DNA from: Desulfolinea sp050305405
GTDB lineage: Bacteria; Chloroflexota; Anaerolineae; Anaerolineales; Villigracilaceae
DNA length: 64,000 bases
NCBI GenBank assembly: GCA_050305405.1
Contig: JBNLFG010000004.1
Coordinates: 124,001 to 188,000, forward strand
Direction: 5' to 3'
The notes under the pieces were generated by a model that was not told the DNA's origin, made no database searches, and was given only the letters and a program-made list of their open reading frames with translations. Below, piece after piece: positions 39,435 through 48,189 of the stretch (position 1 is the stretch's first letter; every line of letters starts with the position of its first letter). The translations under genes were made by a program, and so were the position numbers.

Positions 39435-41780
39435 ATGACCTTAGCAGCTCCCTCCAATGATCGTATTCTTAATATTTATCTGACACTCAATCAATATCCC
39501 GTTTTGAGCAGTCGCATCCGCGCTCGTATGCGGCGTGAACTTTTCGAGCGCGGCATCATCACGCGCGAGGTTTTTAATGCCGAGGCACGCGAGAAAGCCC
39601 TACTTTCGCAAACTCGCGAAGGCTTGCACGATCCGTTCTCTGAAGAAAGCTCAGAAATCTGGGAACTGCGTCTCTCACGTATTCGTGATTCGCTGACCGA
39701 TTTCTATTTTGCCTATAATTTCCCCTACGAACATTTCGAAGATATCATTATTAAGATTCTTGCCGAGCGCAGCGATGATACGCCTGATTTAGTGACCTTC
39801 AACCCAGAACTAGCCCCGCAAGATATGATCTTCGATCAGGCGCTGGCAATCGAAAAGTTGCCGCCACAAGAGCGAGGGCCACTTGAAGCACGTTTACAGG
39901 AGATTAAGGTCGTCCTCATCCGTACAATGATCAGCGACCAGCTCGCATATATCAACATCGCGAAAAAATGGTTCCGCGTTAAGGACCTGTACAGAATCCG
40001 CAAACGCAAAATCGGACAAGGCAAGATCGGCGGAAAATCCGCGGGCATGCTGCTAGCAGCTCGTATTCTGGCTGAAAAAACCCCTGAAGCAACTCGTGAG
40101 AACTTCCGCACCCCAAATTCCTATTATATTGGTTCTGATGTGATGTATTCCTTCATGTCCAATAATGGGTTAATGAAGTGGGCAGACCAGAAATACAAAA
40201 CCGAAGAAGAGATTCGCGCTGAACATCCTAAACTGGAAGCTGAGTTCGTCGCAGCGAAATTCCCTGAGGAGATCATCGAACAACTCCGCGAAGTGATCGA
40301 AAAAGTCGGCAAACAACCCCTTATCGCGCGCTCATCCAGTTTGCTTGAAGATAATTTTGGCCACTCCTTTGCAGGAAAATATGAAAGCTACTTCTGTCCC
40401 AATCAGGGAACGCCGGAAGAAAATTTAGCCGACCTTACCGATAATATCGCGCGTGTTTATGCCAGTGCCCTACGCGCTGAGCCGATCGTCTACCGCAGCA
40501 AAACCGGTCTACTGGACTATGACGAACGCATCGCTATCTTGCTTCAGTTCGTTGAAGGCGAGCCTTTTGGCAAATACTATCTTCCGCATGGCGCAGGGGT
40601 TGGCTTCAGCCGTAATCTTTACCGTTGGTCGCCCGACATCAAACGCGAAGACGGCTTCCTGCGTCTGGTCTGGGGGATGGGCACCCGTGCCGTCGACCAG
40701 ACGGGTAACGATTATCCGCGTCTCGTCGCCCTCAGCCGTCCATTGTTGCACCCAGCCGCAAATATGAAAGCGATCCAGCGGTACTCGCAGCAGTACGTCG
40801 ACGCCATCGATCTTGAAGAAAATAAATTCACAACCATTTCCACCAAAGAACTCTTCGATCCGCACTATGCCCCCCTGCGCTATATCGCCCAATCTGTCGA
40901 AGATGGCTATCTTTCCGCGCTGCGCACCAACCTGATGGATAAAGAGAAACTAGTCGTCAACTTCGATGAATTATTACGGCGCACGAATTTTGCCGAAAAC
41001 ATGAAAGAAGCGCTGAAAATTCTTGAAAAATATTACAAATCGCCTGTCGACACCGAGTTCGCCATCAAAATCCTTGAGCCACGCGCCTTGCACCCCAAGA
41101 TCGAAATCACCCTTCTGCAATGCCGTCCGCAAAGCCATATCAAGGAAACTAATCCTGTACGCTTGCCCGAAAAGATCAATGAAGAAGATGTCATTTTCTC
41201 GACCAAACGCATGGTTCCACGCGGCAGCATTCCACGCATTGACTATGTGCTCTTCGTCTCCCCCGATTATTTCAGCATCGAATCGCAGGCAGAGCGGAAT
41301 AAATTGGAACGCTCGATCGGCCTGCTGAACGCCAAACTGGAAGATGAAAACTTTATCGCGGTCGGTCCTGGACGCTGGGGAACATCGAGCCCGGATTTGG
41401 GCGTGCACATCGGCTACGCAGACGTATATAACACCCAGGCTTTGATCGAGCTGTCCGGCGAGGGAGTTGGTACCGCACCCGAACCTTCTTTCGGCACCCA
41501 TTTCTTTCAGGACCTAATGGAAGCTCATATTTATCCCCTCGCTATTTATCTTGATGATGAAGACGTGCAATTTAGCGACGATTTCTTCTACAAAACCCCT
41601 AACCGTCTTGCAGACTGGATCAATGCTGACAAAAAACTAATGCGATGCCTGCACTTGATCGCCGTTGAAGATTTCCGTCCTGAGCATTACATCACCCTCG
41701 TTATGGACGATGAAAAAGGACGTGCGGTTGCCTTTTTGGAGAGGGAAAATAACGAAGAACAAAACAATCCCCCTTCGTGA
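39435..41780 (+). CDS. PEP/pyruvate-binding domain protein
   Basis: A 781-aa protein with the nucleotide-binding half of PEP synthase/pyruvate phosphate dikinase-like enzymes. The core is IGGKSAGMLLAARIL, PLIARSSSLLEDNFGHSFAGKYESYF (the RSS..ED...SFAG motif), LVWGMGTRAVDQTGNDYPRLVALS and ITLLQCRPQS, which ends the ATP-grasp domain. The family-specific N-terminus (about 1-190) and C-terminus (PGRWGTSSPDLGVHIGYADV) are not the phosphohistidine and TIM-barrel domains, so it is not a complete PEP synthase. It may be a kinase or phosphotransferase of unknown substrate. Start set by the terminator overlap; ribosome-binding site weak. Confidence 0.82.
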   Translation: MTLAAPSNDRILNIYLTLNQYPVLSSRIRARMRRELFERGIITREVFNAEAREKALLSQTREGLHDPFSEESSEIWELRLSRIRDSLTDFYFAYNFPYEHFEDIIIKILAERSDDTPDLVTFNPELAPQDMIFDQALAIEKLPPQERGPLEARLQEIKVVLIRTMISDQLAYINIAKKWFRVKDLYRIRKRKIGQGKIGGKSAGMLLAARILAEKTPEATRENFRTPNSYYIGSDVMYSFMSNNGLMKWADQKYKTEEEIRAEHPKLEAEFVAAKFPEEIIEQLREVIEKVGKQPLIARSSSLLEDNFGHSFAGKYESYFCPNQGTPEENLADLTDNIARVYASALRAEPIVYRSKTGLLDYDERIAILLQFVEGEPFGKYYLPHGAGVGFSRNLYRWSPDIKREDGFLRLVWGMGTRAVDQTGNDYPRLVALSRPLLHPAANMKAIQRYSQQYVDAIDLEENKFTTISTKELFDPHYAPLRYIAQSVEDGYLSALRTNLMDKEKLVVNFDELLRRTNFAENMKEALKILEKYYKSPVDTEFAIKILEPRALHPKIEITLLQCRPQSHIKETNPVRLPEKINEEDVIFSTKRMVPRGSIPRIDYVLFVSPDYFSIESQAERNKLERSIGLLNAKLEDENFIAVGPGRWGTSSPDLGVHIGYADVYNTQALIELSGEGVGTAPEPSFGTHFFQDLMEAHIYPLAIYLDDEDVQFSDDFFYKTPNRLADWINADKKLMRCLHLIAVEDFRPEHYITLVMDDEKGRAVAFLERENNEEQNNPPS

Positions 41781-41802
41781 AATTCTTTATTACGCTCTTA
41801 AT

Positions 41803-41836
41803 CGCCGATCTTGTAAACTACAAATCGGCGTTTTTT
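41803..41836 (+). terminator. Intrinsic terminator
   Basis: CGCCGAT...TTGTA / TACAA...ATCGGCG stem with a three-base loop, followed by TTTTTT, 23 bases after the PEP-binding gene. The 180 bases between it and the next gene hold nothing I can identify. Confidence 0.88.
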
Positions 41837-42018
41837 ATATCTTTCGCACTCGAAAATCGTAATGTTATTTTATGTAATGAAAGCATCCATATCCCCCACA
41901 AGAATATTGCCTGCATGATTATCGCTGTACGCCCAGTTATGCCCGCTGGTGAGCGTACCAACCCTCAAGAGCGCTGCAATGATGAGATGAATGCTCAGGG
42001 AGACGAATTATATTTTGG

Positions 42019-43284
42019 TCACGGAGATGGTATTTGACGATACGGTAATGAAATCTTGAAAGTGGCGCCTTTACCTTCGCCTGCGCTTTCAGCCCATAAT
42101 TTTCCGCCCTGTGCTTCAATCAATCCTTGTGCAATTGTCAAACCAAGTCCCATGCCGCCATAGCGACGGACATTGGGAGACTCGACTTGATAAAACTTTT
42201 CAAAAATGGCTCTAAGTTGATCAGCGGCAATTCCTATGCCATGATCTTCGACCCAGCAGATGAGCCGATCTCCATTCTGTTTGACGCCGAGAATAACGGT
42301 TTCGTTTTCGGGGGAGAAACGCACGGCGTTATGCAAAAGGTTGACGATGGCAGAACTAAGTTTTTTTGCGTCCAAAAGACAACTCAAAGGCTCAGTCGGG
42401 AAATCGAACACGATAGTTTGTCCCTTGACCTTCGCCATCTCCTGAATCTCTTGCGCAGTTGTTTCAAGCAATTCTTGCAAGACCACGCTGCGAGGTAAGA
42501 ATGTGGATGCATCTGTCTCAAGCATGGTCAGATTATTCATATCTTCCAGCAAGGTGCGCATCTGTAAGGCAGCATTCAGCACATGCTCAGCATGATCGGA
42601 AGCCTCACCGTCTGCATCTTCACGCAAAAAAGTAGCATAGCCAATAATGATGCCCAAAGGCGTCCGCAGCTCATGAGATGCCAACGCCAGAAAATTACTC
42701 TTCAATTGATCAGCTTTACTGACTTTTTCATAGGAGTTCTTCAAAGCTTGGATCAACTGAGCGTTATGGATCGCCACCGCAGCATGAGAAGCAACCACTT
42801 CCAATGTAGTCTGGTCTTCTTCCGTGAAAGAGCCTGTTTTCTTATTCAGAGATTCTAAAACGCCAATCGTTCGCTCACGAATTCGCAAAGGAACCCCCAG
42901 CAAAGAACGCGTCTGAAAACCGACATGTTCTGAAGCCTCTTTATTATGTCGCGGGTCACCTTCAAGTTCATCCAAGATAATCGGCTCGTGGGTTCTAAAA
43001 ATTGTCCCCGCCAAACTATCATTGATCGGCACCGGTATCTCGGCCAGTTTGTTTACGTCTGATCCAGTTGCTGCAGCAAAAAACAGTTCGCCCAAATTCT
43101 CATCGTATAAAAGGATTGAAGCGGCCTCGCAGTCCAAGATATCTGCTGCCGTTTCAATAATGATCTTCAGCATGTCATTCAAATTCAATGTCGAATTGAG
43201 TGACGTACTCAAACCAACCAAACGCTGCAAGCGCTCAGCCATTTTCTTTACTTCAATAAAAGAACGGGAATCCATTTCCAGCAT
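42019..43284 (-). CDS. GAF domain sensor histidine kinase
   Basis: Cytoplasmic kinase of 421 aa without TM segments. A GAF domain (about 20-170: SLNSTLNLNDMLKIIIETAADIL and SLLGVPLRIRERTIGVLESLNK) precedes HisKA with the phospho-acceptor His in LASHELRTPLG (about residue 218). The HATPase_c domain has NLLHNAVRFSPE, DHGIGIAADQLRAIFEKFYQ and GGMGLGLTIAQGLIEAQGG. The start at 43284 was chosen because the promoter 43294-43322 would begin transcription there (leaderless); ATG 43275 is an alternative. No response regulator gene is adjacent, so the partner is elsewhere. Confidence 0.88.
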   Translation of the reverse strand: MLEMDSRSFIEVKKMAERLQRLVGLSTSLNSTLNLNDMLKIIIETAADILDCEAASILLYDENLGELFFAAATGSDVNKLAEIPVPINDSLAGTIFRTHEPIILDELEGDPRHNKEASEHVGFQTRSLLGVPLRIRERTIGVLESLNKKTGSFTEEDQTTLEVVASHAAVAIHNAQLIQALKNSYEKVSKADQLKSNFLALASHELRTPLGIIIGYATFLREDADGEASDHAEHVLNAALQMRTLLEDMNNLTMLETDASTFLPRSVVLQELLETTAQEIQEMAKVKGQTIVFDFPTEPLSCLLDAKKLSSAIVNLLHNAVRFSPENETVILGVKQNGDRLICWVEDHGIGIAADQLRAIFEKFYQVESPNVRRYGGMGLGLTIAQGLIEAQGGKLWAESAGEGKGATFKISLPYRQIPSP

Positions 43285-43293
43285 AGCCGCTAT

Positions 43294-43322
43294 AGTGTAG
43301 CGAAAAGGATGTGAATCCACAA
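43294..43322 (-). promoter_or_regulatory. Promoter for the GAF kinase, probably leaderless
   Basis: On the minus strand TTGTGG (43317-43322) and TACACT (43294-43299) are 17 bases apart. The ATG at 43284 begins nine bases after the -10 box, so the transcript should start at or beside it. Confidence 0.5.
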
Positions 43323-43360
43323 TCCCCAATTTGTTTAGAACGTATGTTCTGGATCATTTT

Positions 43361-43392
43361 AAAAGAAAAGGAGAGATGGAGCGCATCTCTCC
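43361..43392 (-). terminator. Intrinsic terminator of the Sdp-like operon
   Basis: Stem GGAGAGATG / CATCTCTCC with a five-base loop; on the minus strand it is followed by a T-rich tract (CTTTTCTTTT). It lies just beyond the CPBP protease stop. Confidence 0.75.
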
Positions 43393-43424
43393 CTGATATT
43401 GAACTTGCTTCCATTAAAAAAGTA

Positions 43425-44327
43425 TCAGTCTATATTTAGATCATCCCCGCTAACCGGCACCCGACGTGAGAGTATTAACCAAAGCACGAACACTCCCAAA
43501 GGAATCCAGCCCATCACACTCGCCAGCGTCCCGCCAAGGGCACTATTAAAACCCGGAGCGAGGAACATCAAAGAAAGGGATGCGACAGCATTTATCGAAC
43601 CATGTGCCAAAGCAGGCGCCCACGGGCTGCGTGTGTTAAGGTAAAGCCAGCTAAGAATGATGCCAACAAGCACAGTAAAAACGACCATCATCAACACGCC
43701 CAAAACTGGATAGCCTGGATAGTTAAGCCCCTGTACAATAGCAGGTGCATGCCAAAGGCCCCAGATGACATTGCTGAGAATAATAGCTTTCCACTGTCCA
43801 AGCGGCAACAGCTTGGGTAAAAGAAAACCACGCCAGCCCAGCTCTTCACCAAAAGCAAAGATCATATTGAAAAGCGGAGCAATCAGAAGCGCTGCTCCAA
43901 CTTGCAAAGAAATGATCGTCATAGGGTCTAACGTAACCGTTTCAAGCGAGGCAGCCAGCGCGTCACGGACAAGAGAAAGTTCAGGATCAAATTCTGCCAC
44001 GCGGAATAAAACGGTCACCGCGCCAGTCAGCACCGATAAAACAGGGAAGAGCAACCAAGCCCAAAGATAGAAGCGTTTCGAGCCCAATGTTTTGATATTC
44101 AATACCGCGAGCGAGCCATCCGCTTTTTTCGTAGCGATGATCGCCGCAATCCCCGGCGCCCACATTGCAAGCGCAAAGAAGACCGTGATCATAATTTGAT
44201 GGAGCTGTGGGTCTGCATCCCTGAATGCTAAAGGCACAAGAAAGAGCACCCAGGAAACCGAAAAAGCAAGGATCAGAAAAGTCTTCAAAGACTTACGATC
44301 AAGGGTTGATGAAGTTTGTGTGGTCAT
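43425..44327 (-). CDS. CPBP family intramembrane metalloprotease
   Basis: CAAX-protease/bacteriocin-processing (CPBP, Abi) family, 300 aa, about seven or eight TM segments. The active-site motifs are present: FGEELGWRGFLL (EExxxR), IWGLWHAP (second His) and HGSINAVASL (HxxxN). ATG 44327 overlaps the stop of the upstream SdpI-like gene (ATGA) and is preceded by GAGG. It is the last gene of an ArsR-SdpI-SdpI-CPBP operon, then a terminator. Members give self-immunity to bacteriocins or process peptides; here an immunity or peptide-clearing role is inferred from the neighbours. Confidence 0.88.
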   Translation of the reverse strand: MTTQTSSTLDRKSLKTFLILAFSVSWVLFLVPLAFRDADPQLHQIMITVFFALAMWAPGIAAIIATKKADGSLAVLNIKTLGSKRFYLWAWLLFPVLSVLTGAVTVLFRVAEFDPELSLVRDALAASLETVTLDPMTIISLQVGAALLIAPLFNMIFAFGEELGWRGFLLPKLLPLGQWKAIILSNVIWGLWHAPAIVQGLNYPGYPVLGVLMMVVFTVLVGIILSWLYLNTRSPWAPALAHGSINAVASLSLMFLAPGFNSALGGTLASVMGWIPLGVFVLWLILSRRVPVSGDDLNID

Positions 44328-44968
44328 TTTGCCTCGCGTTGAAAAAGTATATAAGAGTAGATATAGAGAAAAGCAGTGGTACTCAAGATAGGCACAAGTA
44401 TGAACCAAATAGCCTGCCCGCCAAAGAGAAGCCCAAGGATTGTAATTGCACCTGAGACCATAAAGAGATTGCCTCCTACGCGATGAGTCTCTTCCCAGAC
44501 TTTATCACTGCTCAATGTCCACGGGGTACGAATGCCAATAAACCAGTTCCGTTTTGCAGATCGGATCATGTACCCGATGAAGATAAAGAGTAACCCCATC
44601 GCGGGCATAATCGCCGTTCCCATCTCGAAGGCGCCATTTCGCAAGTTCCAAAGGATTGTAAGTGCCCATATGTAGGTAAGGAAAATCTCCATCGCGAGAA
44701 TAAAGAGATTGAACATTCCACGAAATTCGGCGATATTTTCCTTGAGAGGGTCCAGATAAGGGATGACCAGAAAGAGAACAAGCAAGCCCACAGAAATCAA
44801 CGGGAGCATAAAAACTCCCCAGAACTTGCTCATATATCCATTGACTTCATCGTTGGCTCCCCAATGTGAGGCCATCGGATCAGGCAATTGGTCGTAGAAC
44901 ATAACGCCAGCAATCACGGACAGAAAGATCACGATGCTAACTAGAATTACGGTTGTTTTTGTATTCAT
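44324..44968 (-). CDS. SdpI-like immunity membrane protein (DUF1648/SdpI), copy 2
   Basis: A 214-aa membrane protein with about six TM segments. The N-terminal DUF1648 part has FYDQLPDPMASHWGANDEVNGYMSKFWG. The C-terminal SdpI part has NWFIGIRTPWTLSSDKVWEETHRVGGNLF, the family signature (R TPWtL...vW..thr..g). In Bacillus, SdpI gives immunity to the SdpC toxin and sequesters SdpR. No sdpC-like toxin gene is nearby. It is the third gene of its operon, and its stop overlaps the CPBP protease start. Confidence 0.88.
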   Translation of the reverse strand: MNTKTTVILVSIVIFLSVIAGVMFYDQLPDPMASHWGANDEVNGYMSKFWGVFMLPLISVGLLVLFLVIPYLDPLKENIAEFRGMFNLFILAMEIFLTYIWALTILWNLRNGAFEMGTAIMPAMGLLFIFIGYMIRSAKRNWFIGIRTPWTLSSDKVWEETHRVGGNLFMVSGAITILGLLFGGQAIWFILVPILSTTAFLYIYSYILFQREAK

Positions 44969-45008
44969 TATATTCTCCTAACTTATGTTTCATGTGAAAC
45001 AAAGCCGT

Positions 45009-45689
45009 TCACGAAAGTGCCTTGCGATCGCCGTCCTGTTTCCAAACCCAATAGGAATAGGAATAGGTAAAAATCAGAATAACAAAAACGCCGCCAATTA
45101 GTAGGCCAAAACTTAGCTCTCCGCGTTGCAAGAAGGCACTCAGAAAAACCATCAGCCCGACCAAAAAGAAAAGACGGCCACCCAAGCGATGCGTCTTATT
45201 CCAGGATGCTTCACTGGATAATGCCCAAGGAGTACGGATACCAAACATGAAATTGCTACGAATTTTGCCCATATAGTTTCCGATTGCCATGAAAAGAATA
45301 CCCATAGCAAAAGACATTACCATCGTCATATTGATGGTCTTGCCCAGCGCCACAGCTGTTGTAATCAAATGCAACACTAGCATAAGGAGCACAACAAAAA
45401 ACCAAACTACCTTATAAGCCTTTTGAGACTGCTGCAAGTTTTCTACACGTGGCTCCATACGAGGAATGAAGGCCAGTAATAACGATAAGAAAAAGATCAA
45501 ACCTGGTCCCATTAGTAAACCAAAAGCTTTACCCCCGTAATTATCAACCTCGCCTTGTGCATTCCAATGAACAGGAATCTTTGCATCAGCGGGAACTTTT
45601 GCCCACGCAAAAATGGTCACAGCGACAGCGAGCAAAAAGATCACACCGCTAAAGACGAGCATACTTTTGTTATCATATTTTTTTTTCAT
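45009..45689 (-). CDS. SdpI-like immunity membrane protein (DUF1648/SdpI), copy 1
   Basis: A 226-aa paralogue of the next gene with the same plan: an N-terminal TM, VPADAKIPVHWNAQGEVDNYGGK (DUF1648), and FMFGIRTPWALSSEASWNKTHRLGGRLFF in the SdpI half. About six TM segments. ATG 45689 lies inside the last codons of the ArsR gene (17-base overlap) with GAGGTACC upstream, so the repressor and SdpI are co-translated as in Bacillus sdpRI. The two SdpI copies differ enough (about 230 against 214 aa) that they may face different partners. Confidence 0.88.
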   Translation of the reverse strand: MKKKYDNKSMLVFSGVIFLLAVAVTIFAWAKVPADAKIPVHWNAQGEVDNYGGKAFGLLMGPGLIFFLSLLLAFIPRMEPRVENLQQSQKAYKVVWFFVVLLMLVLHLITTAVALGKTINMTMVMSFAMGILFMAIGNYMGKIRSNFMFGIRTPWALSSEASWNKTHRLGGRLFFLVGLMVFLSAFLQRGELSFGLLIGGVFVILIFTYSYSYWVWKQDGDRKALS

Positions 45690-45999
45690 TATTGGTACCT
45701 CTGGCTTCAAGCCCAAACATCTCCATCATCGCCATCATCGTTTCTTCCAGTACGGTGACGTTCAATCGATATACAATATAATTTCCTTCACGAGTTCCTT
45801 GAATCAAATCAGCTTCTTGCAAAACAGAAAAATGCCTTGAAAGGGTTGGTTTTGCAAAATCAAAATGCTCAGCGAGTTCTCCGGCATTCATATCGCGTTC
45901 ACGTAGCAATTGCAAAATTTTTCGTCTAGTCGGATCAGCCAAAGCCTTATACACTTTTGTTGCCATATCTGTTGTTATGTCTCCATTTTTTATTTCCAT
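45673..45999 (-). CDS. ArsR-family autorepressor (SdpR-like)
   Basis: Winged-helix repressor of 108 aa. It has VYKALADPTRRKILQLLRERDMNAGELAEHF, FAKPTLSRHFSVLQEADLI and REGNYIVYRLN, the ArsR/SdpR pattern. Metal-binding Cys residues (CxC) are absent, so it is not a metal sensor. It heads the SdpI-SdpI-CPBP operon. A perfect 13-base inverted repeat across its own promoter and start codon is the likely operator. By analogy to SdpR it is probably released when SdpI binds ligand and holds it at the membrane. Confidence 0.9.
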   Translation of the reverse strand: MEIKNGDITTDMATKVYKALADPTRRKILQLLRERDMNAGELAEHFDFAKPTLSRHFSVLQEADLIQGTREGNYIVYRLNVTVLEETMMAMMEMFGLEARGTNNEKKI

Positions 46000-46063
46000 A
46001 TTCTAATTAGCCATTTAGCTAAACAGCTAATTAGAATATATCCTTATTTCTGATTCTTGTCAA
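45999..46063 (-). promoter_or_regulatory. Promoter and operator of the SdpR-like operon
   Basis: Minus-strand TTGACA (46058-46063) and TATATT (46035-46040) are 17 bases apart, an almost consensus promoter. TATTCTAATTAGC (45999-46011) and GCTAATTAGAATA (46026-46038) form a perfect 13-base inverted repeat around a TTAGCTAA core. It covers the -10 box and ends at the start codon, a strong autorepression site. Confidence 0.85.
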
Positions 46064-46080
46064 TATTGATCGATAAAAAA

Positions 46081-46117
46081 AAGAACCGCTCGTCTTGACG
46101 AGCGGTTCTTTTTTTTC
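46081..46117 (-). terminator. Intrinsic terminator of the cytochrome bc operon
   Basis: Stem AGAACCGCTCGTC / GACGAGCGGTTCT with a two-base centre and A/T tracts on both sides, 18 bases beyond the stop of the cytochrome b/c fusion gene. Confidence 0.88.
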
Positions 46118-46134
46118 AACTTGTCTAGTCCAAT

Positions 46135-47514
46135 TTATTGAACGGGCGTTTCGGTTGCGACTACATCGGCTTCGACCGGCGCACCGAGCGCGGTAGCTTC
46201 ATCAGCGCTTTCGGGCATACCAGCTTCTACCCAGCGAATGAACATATTGACATATTCATCCTTGAGCGCCTTTCCGCTCGGCGGCATGACATTGATGGTC
46301 TCGCCATCATTGCCTGTGACTTCATGCTGCTGAATGACTTGGAGCAAGATGCTATTCATGTCACCAGCGACAACGTTCGGCCCATTATTTCCACCACTGA
46401 CAATCCCTGTATAAGTATCCATAATGTAGTCATTATTTTCTTTTCCTTCACGATGACAGGAGACACAGTAGCGTTTTGACACGGCAGAAATGTGCACTTC
46501 ATAGGAAGGTACTTCACCCTCAGCCAATGCGGGGATCGCAGAGGCGACAGCATCTGCCGGCACTTCAGCACGATCATCCCATGTGTAGCGCATAAAGGTC
46601 ACGATGTATTCGATCTCGCTCGGAGTCAACTCCCCGCCGTAGGCACCACCAAAAGGCGGCATACCCAGATTCGGTTGACCATAAGCGATGATGTCAGCAA
46701 GCGATCCATCATTGCGGGTGTACATTTCGTCTTTGGTATTAATCGGCTTGACGGGCAAACTTTCTTCTGTTCCATCAGCAGCCGTCGCTGTAATTTCTCC
46801 GCCTTCACCTTCAGCACCATGACACTCCACACAGTTGATCGAATAGAGGTCCTGTCCAAGCACCATCTTTTCCGCAACAGTACTGGCAACATATGTCTCT
46901 TCTTCACCTTCCGCCAACACAGAAGTTTGTTGATACGTCCAGCCGATGATGCCAACCACCAAAACACTCATAATCCACAAAGCGGGCTTTCGCCAAGAGA
47001 TATTCACATTAGGCTTCTTGTAAACCGAAAAGAACATCAATCCTGCGACCAGAACAAACAAGACCAGAGCCATCAAGCCCGATAGCACTGTCGCAGCCTT
47101 GAAAGTTAAAGTCACTATTCCCGCAAAAATAAAGCTCATCAACCCAATAGCAAAAGGACGCTTGGCATAATGACGGAAAGGGTTTTTATCATAAAGCGGC
47201 AAGAGCAACAAAGCGACAACCAGGATGCCGGGGATTACCGCAGCGCCGACCCATTCCAGTGCACCCGGGAAGTATTTCAGAAATTCAAAGAGGAAGAGGA
47301 AATACCATTCAGGGCGGGGAACATAAGTTGCGTCTGTGGGATCAACTTTGGGTTCCGGATGAACACCAACAAAAGTCGCTAAACCGATCAACAGGATGAA
47401 AAGCGCAAAGGAGACCAGTAAATCTTTATAGATGCTATCCGGCCAAAAGCGTTCGCCTTTTTGCAGCTTCTGCTCGTATTTATTATTTACTTTTTTCTTG
47501 TATTCGTCATTCAT
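46135..47514 (-). CDS. Cytochrome b C-terminal half (subunit IV-like) fused to a diheme cytochrome c
   Basis: A 459-aa fusion. The membrane part (about residues 30-200) carries the Qo-site motif PEWY at 68-71 and further TM helices. The exterior part has two c-type heme motifs, CVECH (228-232) with a Met ligand candidate in MPPFGG, and CVSCH (350-354). It thus replaces both subunit IV and cytochrome c1 of a bc-type complex and takes electrons from quinol through the Rieske protein. It is the last gene of a three-gene operon with Rieske and cytochrome b6-like genes, 11 bases after the latter. No separate cytochrome c gene follows. Confidence 0.9.
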   Translation of the reverse strand: MNDEYKKKVNNKYEQKLQKGERFWPDSIYKDLLVSFALFILLIGLATFVGVHPEPKVDPTDATYVPRPEWYFLFLFEFLKYFPGALEWVGAAVIPGILVVALLLLPLYDKNPFRHYAKRPFAIGLMSFIFAGIVTLTFKAATVLSGLMALVLFVLVAGLMFFSVYKKPNVNISWRKPALWIMSVLVVGIIGWTYQQTSVLAEGEEETYVASTVAEKMVLGQDLYSINCVECHGAEGEGGEITATAADGTEESLPVKPINTKDEMYTRNDGSLADIIAYGQPNLGMPPFGGAYGGELTPSEIEYIVTFMRYTWDDRAEVPADAVASAIPALAEGEVPSYEVHISAVSKRYCVSCHREGKENNDYIMDTYTGIVSGGNNGPNVVAGDMNSILLQVIQQHEVTGNDGETINVMPPSGKALKDEYVNMFIRWVEAGMPESADEATALGAPVEADVVATETPVQ

Positions 47515-47525
47515 CGGAGCACTCC

Positions 47526-48185
47526 TTAATCATCCGCATCGGGATACGCAGATTCACCATGACGCATAATCAGATACAGGTGAACACCGATCAGACCAGC
47601 TAAAGCAGCGGGCAGCATCCAAATATGAGCGGAGAAGAAACGCGAGAGCGTCAGAGCACTCACGTCCGTGCCGCCACGCAGGGCTTTCAAAATGAAGCCG
47701 CCAATGCCCGGAACAACACCGCCAATATTCGTACCAACAACTGTTGCCCAATAGGCGCGCTGATTGAACGGTAACAAGTAGCCGGTGAAACCCATCCCAA
47801 GCGTGAGCAAGAAAAGGAAAACACCCACCATCCAGGTCAGTTCACGCGGGTATTTATAAGATGCTGAGAAGAAAACACGCAGCATGTGAATAAAGACCAC
47901 CAAGACCATCAGCGTCGCACCCCAGTGATGGATACCGCGAATCAGCCACCCGAAAGCAACACCATTCATGATGTACTGAATGCTATCGTAAGCATGATCC
48001 GGCGAGGGAGTGTAGTAAACGGTAAGAAATATCCCGGTAAGTCCCTGCATCACAAACAGAAACAAGCTGGCGCTCCCGAGCGTGTTCCACCAATTCCCGT
48101 GGGGCTCAGGGCGATCCAAAAGGTTTTTATAGAGGCCGTCGAAACCAACACGTTCATCCAGCCAAGCATAGATTTTTTGCCACAT
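47526..48185 (-). CDS. Cytochrome b N-terminal half (b6-like)
   Basis: A 219-aa four-helix cytochrome b subunit. The heme-binding His pairs are in GWLIRGIHHWGATLMVLVVFIHMLRVF and RFFSAHIWMLPAALAGLIGVHLYLI. The quinol-site residues are around GYLLPFNQRAYWATVVGTNI, with G..PW replaced by RAYWA. Length and split match b6 rather than full-length cytochrome b; the C-terminal half is the next gene. It lies four bases after the Rieske gene. No function beyond the bc-type complex need be invoked. Confidence 0.93.
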   Translation of the reverse strand: MWQKIYAWLDERVGFDGLYKNLLDRPEPHGNWWNTLGSASLFLFVMQGLTGIFLTVYYTPSPDHAYDSIQYIMNGVAFGWLIRGIHHWGATLMVLVVFIHMLRVFFSASYKYPRELTWMVGVFLFLLTLGMGFTGYLLPFNQRAYWATVVGTNIGGVVPGIGGFILKALRGGTDVSALTLSRFFSAHIWMLPAALAGLIGVHLYLIMRHGESAYPDADD

Positions 48186-48189
48186 AGTC

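Noticed and set aside
43425..46063. Metal-resistance (ArsR) operon reading of the repressor
   Set aside because: The repressor lacks Cys metal-site motifs and the partners are SdpI and CPBP proteins, not metal pumps.
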